Of a stretch of DNA of 64,000 nucleotides, positions 57,310-64,000 are shown one piece after another (the first letter of the stretch is position 1; each line of letters begins with the position of its first letter). The DNA is taken from the NCBI GenBank assembly GCA_009760855.2, contig WPIO01000002.1, forward strand, positions 13,058,001 to 13,122,000, in the 5' to 3' direction. Below the pieces are notes generated by a model. It was given only the letters and a program-made list of their open reading frames with translations, ran no database searches and was not told the origin of the DNA. The stretch comes from Cristatella mucedo. Taxonomy: Eukaryota; Bryozoa; Phylactolaemata; Cristatellidae. A program made the translations under genes and the position numbers.

Positions 57310-59815
57310 TTGTAAAAAATGAAGTCATAGACTCTTTCTTAAATTTCTTCGTATGTCTCTTGCAAAGCTGTTCGGGAGCATCTCTCGGAATTGTCCTGCA
57401 GTAGTCAGCCAGCATTGTCGTGGACCATTTTCCTGGTATCTCCTTTCCATCGCTGCGATGTCATTATGAAAACGTTCGCCATACTCATCACTAACCATAC
57501 CACAGTTGTCAGGGAAGAAATCCAAGTGAGAATGAAGTAAGCAGATCTTTACAGACATATTGCAGCTGAGTTTCTGGTACTGCACCAGCATGTCTTCAAC
57601 TAGCTTGTAGTTTTCTGCCCGAACATTCTCGATAAAGTTTGAAGACACTAGGCAAAACCCATTCCATGTTCATTTCGTATCACCCTGCAGCAAGTTGTTG
57701 AACCGGTCATGGATGCTGCTGGATGCTGGAAATTCTTCTCAAACTGCTACATTTTGTCTGGAGTCCATTCCATCCGCAAGTAGTGTAATTCCCTTGCTCG
57801 GCTATCCCACTCACATAAGATGATAAAACTAACTTACTAATTATGGGCAAACCCAGTGTGATTCTGAGATTGGAAAGGCTGACTCTCAAAATTGGCTCTG
57901 CCAGCATATCTCCAGTCGAATCAGCTCGAAATCTAGGTGTCATGTTCAAAAGTGACCTCTCGTTAGACGACCATATCAGCTCCACAGTCAAATCCACCTA
58001 TTTTCAGCTTCATAACGTTACTAAAATTCGGGCTTGTTTAGATAATGATACCACGTCCAAGTTGGTCCATGCATTCGTGACATCCCGTCTCGACTTCTGC
58101 AACTCACTGCTTACTGGCCTACCAGCATGCGATCAGACGATTGCAGCTGGTGCAAAACTCTGCAGCTAGGCTTGTCTGTCGTGAGTGTCACAGTTGCCAC
58201 GTTACTCCACTTCTCGCCGACCTGCACTGGCTACCAGTCAAGCAACGGATTGACTTCAAGGTTTTGTCGCTCACTTTTAGGTCCCTTCATTCTATGGCTC
58301 CAGCCTATCTCTCAGATCTACTCCCCCACCAGGCCAAGCATCGTACCACCAGCTTCTCGGAATCCAACAGTTTACCAATACCTCGTACAAACCTCAAATC
58401 CTTTGGAGACCGTGCATTTAGTTCGTATGCTCCCAAAGCCTGGAACTCCCTCCCGACCTGCATCAGAACATCCCCTGACCTGACCACATTTAAAAGGAAC
58501 TTAAAAACACCTATTTAGGACAGCATTTAGTGGGCCCCTGTGATTCGTCCTAGATGTGCTTATGCAGGCTGACACTGTGCATGCTGCCACTAACCACATT
58601 TGCATGCTGACCCTGTGCATGTCACCCCTAACCATATTATTCATTTTGTTTGTTTTTTAAACATGATTTTACTTACCATTCAATTGCATTTCACTTTGCA
58701 GCAAATGTAAAGCGCCTAGAAAGAGGTTGAGTTCTCTGAGGGCGCTTTATCAAGTGCATTATTATTATTATTATTATTAAGAGACACGTGTATTTTGTAT
58801 ATCCCTGCTGCGGTCCCAATAAAAGGGCATCTACCTCCAAATCACCACAGAGGTGCCAGCTGTACTTGTTACACTCAAGTGAAATTCAGTATCTGTTTTG
58901 CGTTGTCGTATTTCTCTTTCATGCGGACAGCATGCGCTACTGGAATAGATGGGAGACGATTTCCATTGTGCAAAAGCACAGCCTTAAGACTCAGTTTCGA
59001 AGAGTCTACAAATGGTCTCCATTCTTAGGGGGTCATGAATGGTCTGCAAGGCGTTCATGAGGCCCTCAATATGGAAATAGAATACCAGATTACTTTCATT
59101 CCTGAAGAAAGGCTCCAAGTGCTGGTGGCACTTTCGATAAACAGTAATTGTGACATCTTCGAGAAGATTCCATTGTTGGAGACTTGATCCTAACCATTCT
59201 CCTTTGTTCTTGGATAAATTACGAATCAGGTAATTTAGTTCTTCTTGTGTTATTCTATGTGGGGTTGACGATGCACTGCAGTTGAAATCGGGATCACTGC
59301 ATGCTGACGTACCGGGAGAAGAACAGGTCGGCTCACCCTAGTCCTCATCAGATGAATCAAAAGAATTTTCTGCTGGAGGTTCCGGAATGGGAAGTCCCTC
59401 AAACTTGAAAAAACTCCCTCCCTCCTCTGTGGAACCATGTGGAACTGGTCTCAATGCAGACGGAATGTTTGGGTAGACTATTATTGACTCCTTTTGCTTT
59501 GCTATTCTGCCGGAAAGAAGAGGAACCAAGCACAAGTAAGTCATTTAAGTGGTCTCTTGGCTCTCTCCAAACAATGGGGACTGCAAACGGCATGGATGGT
59601 CTTTTGCCATTCAACCACTGTGAAAGCTGTGTTGTACATGTAGCACAGCATAAACGCAGGACCCAAGGCTGGCCTTGGTCACCAACCTTGTATCCGAAGT
59701 AAAGACGATAAGCCTTCTTCACTTGAGAAGTGACACTTTCCTTCTGATTAGCAAATGTCCCTTTCCCACAAATATAGCAAAAATTGTCTACGGTATTAAC
59801 GCACTTTCGAGGCAT
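57310..59815 (-). pseudogene. Pseudogene of an uncharacterised invertebrate family, split by a LINE
   Basis: From ATG 59815 the minus strand reads a zinc-finger-like start (NFCYICGKGTF, CCATC), then WLNGKRPSMPFAVPIVWREP. After a frameshift near 59545 come VYPNIPSALRPVPHG and a nonsense TAG near 59338. DPDFNCSAS, ITQEELNYLIRNLSKNKGEW and YRKCHQHLEPFF (59270-59110) follow, then a shifted FVDSSKLSLKAVLLHNGN (58980) and GPQQGYTKYTC (58800). A LINE-A copy (57821-58777) interrupts the frame. Beyond it the reading resumes with CEWDSRA (57805) and ends with LHSHLDFFPDNCGMVSDE and GERFHNDIAAMERRYQ (57540-57430). From memory, the same order occurs in large uncharacterised proteins of hydra, aphids and other invertebrates. 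Their function is unknown to me, and a transposon origin is possible. This copy is dead. Confidence 0.75.
57821..58777 (+). mobile_element. LINE-A insertion, 5'-truncated
   Basis: It starts at the DDKTNLLIMGKPSVI equivalent and runs to the tail with ATT repeats at 58758-58777. Removing it rejoins the host pseudogene between KYTC and CEWDS, with a 4-bp direct repeat (AAGA, possibly longer) at the junction. The coding part is well preserved, with one frameshift near 58130. Confidence 0.85.
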
Positions 59816-59819
59816 TACT

Positions 59820-60270
59820 GTTCTGTATCGTACCTCAATGAATAAAATAATACTAGTTATAAATAATACTAGTAACAATAGCTTAAACTGTCTTGCACAA
59901 AGCCTGAAATGTTTTTAATGCTCAACCTTTCCTTTGGCCGACTGGCCTTTACGACGTCATCTTACAGCAGCAGCTGCACGGCAGCAGTATTGCATTGCAC
60001 CAGAAAATGATGCAATCAACTTTGAACGATTTGTGCACGATGTTACTATGCAATGCGATGCAATATTACATCAGTCTATGCTTATTTAGGATGTTGTTGC
60101 CGTCTTACTGGATAAATTTACACTGTGAAACAGAAAATGAACTACATGAAAAACCTTCAAAACGAGTGCCAATAAAAAATGTGTATGGTTACATTCGTGT
60201 TCAGCCCACCTTGATACTACACACTAGGGTCTTTTTAAGTCGGCAATGATTTCAATGCTGACCGGTGCAG
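59820..60270. other. Upstream flank of the pseudogene
   Basis: No gene or repeat recognised. It would contain the former promoter of the minus-strand pseudogene. Confidence 0.4.
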
Positions 60271-60275
60271 TGCAG

Positions 60276-60337
60276 CGCAGGCTAAGTGAGCCAAACTGTT
60301 CAATAATTATTGAACAGTTTGGCACACTTGGCCTGCA
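60276..60337. repeat. Palindrome, 34 bp perfect core
   Basis: Positions 60290-60323 are exactly self-complementary, centred on aattatt at 60306/60307, with no loop. Imperfect pairing (aagtg/cactt and caggc/gcctg) extends the arms to about 60276 and 60337. Confidence 0.9.
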
Positions 60338-60774
60338 CAAGCAGAAAAGCTGTAAGTATATATTAACAATCAAAATGTGTGATAAGTAATCAGAGCCGGC
60401 GATGATTCTGCGACGATTAACAGTGTCTGGCCTGGTCTTGTTTCTGCACTGTTGCTTGGTCATAATCATGTAATAGCTTGGATGTCAAGGCAACTTCAAG
60501 AATCGGTCGGAATTAGAAAACTGGCCTAAGGACTCTAACTAAGTCAGCATTCAGGATTGTACGCAGCAGCTGAAGCTAGAAGATGATGCCAGGCCGAATA
60601 TCCCAGAGTTAGAGCTTCCAAAACAGCTCATCAGAGCACCGGTGAACTGCAACCTGAATTTGCTTTCCCCGAGCAACACAGTGGGATGCTCACGTGGGAC
60701 ACTCGTTCACCCTGTCTGGCCTACAAGCACCAGGGGTGCATGAAAGGAGGTAGATACTGTCTCAGTGAGTGATG

Positions 60775-61255
60775 TCAAGAGTGTAGACATAAACGGCTGT
60801 CGGTCATTCGAGAAGCCCTTATAGTATTGGCTACCTCGGGGTTCGGTATTACGCCCTCTTTATTTTTGCAATCTACAGTATACTCTCCCTCTGGTCGATG
60901 TCTTCGCCAAGCTCAATTTTCCCTTTCATTTCTACTCCGATGACACTCAGCTCTATCTTTTGCTCTGCAGGTAGAATGTGGAACTCACTTCCACACTTCG
61001 TATGCCACGACATCTACTCTCTTGCTGCCGACTGTGGCACACATGCTTTTCAACGTCCTGAGCTGCTACTTTCAGGCTACCCAATGCCTTGACAGCCCTT
61101 CTGACTCAGCTATGCTTTTCACTTTTTTTTTATCTTTGATGAGATGAAGTCTCTCGGCTACTGCATGCACACCGAAAGTTGCTCAAGCTTTGAGTGGTCT
61201 ATAGAAAAGTCTCCAGTGTAACACCCACGTGGTCTTTGTGGTTTTGTGAAGTTAC
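60775..61255 (+). mobile_element. LINE-B fragments
   Basis: At 60775-60960 the sense strand has diverged motif-B and [10 protein letters not shown]-like catalytic stretches. An internal deletion leads straight to the [21 protein letters not shown]-terminal piece (60970-61030). The 3' UTR and tail ('ggtctttgtggttttgtgaag') follow to 61255. Confidence 0.65.
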
Positions 61256-61329
61256 AGACAGATACGTTACATTATATATTGCCTGTTCTTCGACCCTTTC
61301 AAGCAACGCTCCTCGTACGACTCATTGAA

Positions 61330-61490
61330 TTTCCGGCAGCCTGCATCGACGACATTCGCACTTGGATGGCAACTAACATCTTGAAGCATATCAATGACCA
61401 AACCAAACTACTAGTTACGGGTAAGCATACCGTCACCCGAGAGTTGGAAGGCCTCATTCTCAAGATCTGTTCATCTAGCATTACTTTCGT
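61330..61490 (+). mobile_element. LINE-A internal fragment
   Basis: The sense frame contains AACIDDIRTWMATNILKHIND and LLVTGKHTVTRELEGLILKI, the RT segment just after the catalytic box. It is isolated between a LINE-B tail and the next LINE-A copy. Confidence 0.6.
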
Positions 61491-61494
61491 GACG

Positions 61495-61809
61495 TCTCCC
61501 ATAACCACAGACATTAAACTAGCCAGGTTACTAAGCACAAGCTTGAAAAAGCATACAAAAGATCAGGACTGACTGTCCATTGACAGGCATGAGGACTACT
61601 GTAGGCCGTACCAATCGATCCTAGCAAAGGCCAAGTCTAGCTTCTATTAAAACATTGTTGAATCACAGATGCACAATCCAAAAATTTCTGATGTCGACGA
61701 TCAACCATCTCCTCAACTGCTCCCACATTAGCTCCTTACCTGATGATCCTAAATGCAAATGTAAAGCACCTAGAGAGCGACTGTATTCTCTGAGGGTGCT
61801 TTATCAAGT

Positions 61810-61855
<46 letters not shown>

Positions 61856-63805
61856 CCTTGTTATGATCTAGCCGATCGCTTCTCTAGATTATTTGTGCAC
61901 AAGATAGACAAGATCAGGGAGTCCATCAATGCGATGACACCATCCCCCTTAGAATGTTGTTCCCCAATTCCTGGCAGCACCCCAATATCTACATTTAAGC
62001 AGGTCACTAGTGATCTCATCCTGGAGTTCATATCGAAATCAAAGAAGACAACAAGTCCTTTGAACCCTATCCCCACTGACCTGCTCTTACGTTGCATTGA
62101 TCTGCTGCTGCCATGCATAACTAACATCTTTAATATGTCATTAGCCTCAGGTCATGTCCCAGCACCTTTCAAAAAAGCTGTAGTCAGGCCACTTTTCAAG
62201 AAAGCGACACTAGACCAATATAACTTGAGCAACTACCACTCAGTCTCCCTTCTAGCATTCCTATCAAAGACACTGGAACGGGTCGTGGCAGACCAGCTGA
62301 ACTCATATACTGAAACTTATGACCATGCTAGTAAGTTCGTCTCGCTTTAGAGCTAATCACTCCACAGAGTCAGCATTGCTTCGGGTGTACAACGACCTAC
62401 TTAGGAATGCAGACATAGGTAGAGTGTCTCTACTTGTTTTTCTTGATCTTTCGGCAGCTTTTGATACTATCGATCCCAAAGTTCTTCTAGAGTGCCTCTC
62501 ATCTCGCCTAGGCATCACTGGCACTGCTCTGCCTAGTGCTCAGGTCCTATCTCAGTGGGAGACTCCAGAGTGATGACGTGAATGGACAAAGATCATCTCT
62601 ACCTCTGAAATATGGGGTACCTCAGGGCTCCGTGCTAGGTCCGGTTCTTTTCACGGTTTATGCTCTCCTTCTTGCTGATGTGATTGCCAAGCACAATCTA
62701 GGCTTTCACTTCTATGCGGATGACACTCAGTTGTACCTTTGCTTTGATCCCTCCCAGCCTTCGACCACATCGAATTCTCTCAACTCACTTGCTGCACGTA
62801 TTAATGACATCCACACATGGATGGCAGCAAATTTTCTAAAACTAAACGATGACAAAACTAACTTCCTAGTTATGGGCAAACCCAGTGTGCTTTAGAAATT
62901 GGAAAGGAAGGCCGCCGCTCAAAATTGGCTCTGCCAGCATATCTCCAGTTGAATCAGCTCAAAATTTAGGTGTCATGTTCAAAAGTGACCTCTCGTTAGA
63001 CGACCACATCAGCTCCACAGTCAAGTCTGCCTATTCTCAGCTTCATAACATTGCTAAAATTCGGGCTTGTTTATAAAGGATACCACGTCTAAGTTGGTCC
63101 ATGCATTTGTAACATCCCGTCTTGATTTCTGTAACTCACTGCTTGCTGGCCTACCGGCATGTGCGATCAGGCGATTGCAGCTGGTGCAAAACTCTGCAGC
63201 TAGGCTTGTCTGTCGTGAGCGTCGCAGTTGCCACATTACTCCACTTCTCGCCGACCTGCACTGGCTACCAGTCAAGCAACGGATTGACTTCAAGGTTTTG
63301 TCGCTCACTTTTAGGTCTCTTCATTCTATGGCTCCAGCATATCTCTCAGATATACTACCCCATCAGGCCAAGCATCGTACCACCCGCTTTTCGGAATCCA
63401 ACAGTCTGGAAATACCTCGTACAAACCTCAAATCCTTTGGAGACCGTGCATTCAGCTCGTATGCTCCCAAAGCCTGGAACACCCTCCCGACCTGCGTCAG
63501 AACATCCCATGACCTGACCACATTTAAAAGAAACTTAAAAACACACCTATTTAGGACAGCATTTAGTGGGTCCCTGTGATTCGTCCTCCATGTGCTTATG
63601 TGTGCTGACACTGTGCATGCTGCCACTAACCACATTTGCATGCTGACCCTGTGCATGTCACCCCTAACCATATTATTCATCTCGTTTGTTTTTCAAGCAT
63701 GATTTTACTTACCATTCAATTGCATTTCACTTTACAGCAAATGTAAAGCGCCTAGAGAGAGATTGAGTTCTCTGAGGGCGCTTTATCAAATGAATTATTA
63801 TAACT
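61495..63805 (+). mobile_element. LINE-A copy, RT region to tail, inactive
   Basis: It begins in the linker before RT and, after a nested tail insertion (61753-61857), contains PLNPIPTDLLLRCIDLLLP (62060), VRPLFKKATLDQYNLSNYHS (62190), LDLSAAFDTIDPKVLLECL (motif A, 62450), [13 protein letters not shown] (motif B, 62615), [10 protein letters not shown] (62710) and the full C-terminal region to FRTAFSGSL (63579). Its 3' UTR ends at about 63805. Frameshifts near 62345, 62545, 62890 and 63075 inactivate it, but the catalytic residues remain. Confidence 0.85.
61753..61857 (+). mobile_element. Nested minimal LINE-A tail insertion
   Basis: Only about 105 bp are present: 'gcaaatgtaaagcacctaga', 'gggtgctttatcaagtg' and thirteen or so ATT units. 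The surrounding LINE-A reads through when it is removed (compare 24277-24300). ATCCT is repeated at both ends. Confidence 0.75.
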
Positions 63806-63809
63806 ATTA

Positions 63810-63976
63810 TTATGTCACCCCTAACCATGTTATTCTTGTTTATTAAGCATGATATTACTCACCATTCAATCACGCTTCCCTTTGTAGCAAACGTGAAGCG
63901 CCTAGAAAGAGATTGAGTTCTCTGAGGGCGCTTTATCAAGTGCATTATTATTATTATTATTATTATTATTATAACC
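63810..63976 (+). mobile_element. LINE-A 3' tail, second insertion in series
   Basis: The 3' UTR and tail of LINE-A (cacccctaaccatgttattc to gcgcctagaaagagattgag and ATT repeats) follow directly behind the tail of the preceding copy. Confidence 0.8.
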
Positions 63977-64000
63977 TGGCCCTACTAGTCCCAAACTAAT

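Overview
The window is nuclear DNA of an invertebrate animal. The evidence is a dense load of CR1/L2-type non-LTR retrotransposons with short (ATT)n or (AAT)n tails, tRNA-derived SINEs, Tc1/mariner and Mutator-like transposase relics, spliceosomal signals (GTAAGT donors, pyrimidine-AG acceptors), an AATAAA signal and long microsatellites. There are no bacterial operons, CRISPR arrays or RNA operons. I cannot name the species. A marine non-vertebrate such as a sponge or cnidarian fits the element mix and the very short intron seen, but this is inference. Most long open frames are retrotransposon pieces or minisatellite artefacts.

Layout. 1-5.0 kb: sparse DNA with fragments of two LINE families (here called LINE-A and LINE-B) and one SINE. 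5.1-14.1 kb: a striking structure. Two arms of about 1.4-1.5 kb in opposite orientation (about 5.82-7.34 and 12.69-14.08 kb) enclose a single-exon coiled-coil gene (7899-8972, 357 aa) and a 2.2-kb minisatellite of about 118 units of 18-19 bp. Diverged units of the same minisatellite lie, inverted, at the inner end of the left arm. A second, 5'-broken copy of the coiled-coil gene lies just outside the right arm (15.2-16.3 kb). This is the best candidate for an undescribed system: a foldback-like or otherwise composite element carrying a coiled-coil gene. 17.8-23.7 kb: a LINE-B copy, a Mutator-like transposase pseudogene and quiet sequence. 23.7-28.8 kb: two LINE-A copies, the second with an uninterrupted reverse-transcriptase frame, separated by a segment that recurs at 44.3-45.5 kb. 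29.8-30.9 kb: the terminal exon of a GC-rich extracellular leucine-rich-repeat gene on the minus strand, the clearest host gene here. 32.9-45.5 kb: nested LINEs, SINEs, a Tc1/mariner pseudogene split by SINEs, and a possible small two-exon secreted cysteine-rich peptide gene at 38.0-38.3 kb. 45.6-57 kb: microsatellites, LINE fragments, a tiny ORF followed by AATAAA at 51.3 kb, a near-perfect hairpin at 53.3 kb and a full SINE inserted in a LINE at 55.4 kb. 57.3-59.8 kb: a pseudogene of a large uncharacterised invertebrate family, split by a LINE-A insertion. 60-64 kb: a perfect palindrome and LINE-A copies with a nested minimal tail insertion.

The window is mainly a record of layered transposition. 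LINE-A probably supplied the reverse transcriptase for SINE-A, whose tail it shares. SINE-A is inserted in LINE-A, SINE-B in Tc1 and in the duplicated 44.3-kb segment, and LINE-B in LINE-A. Identities and boundaries were judged by eye, and all family names ending in A or B are local labels.
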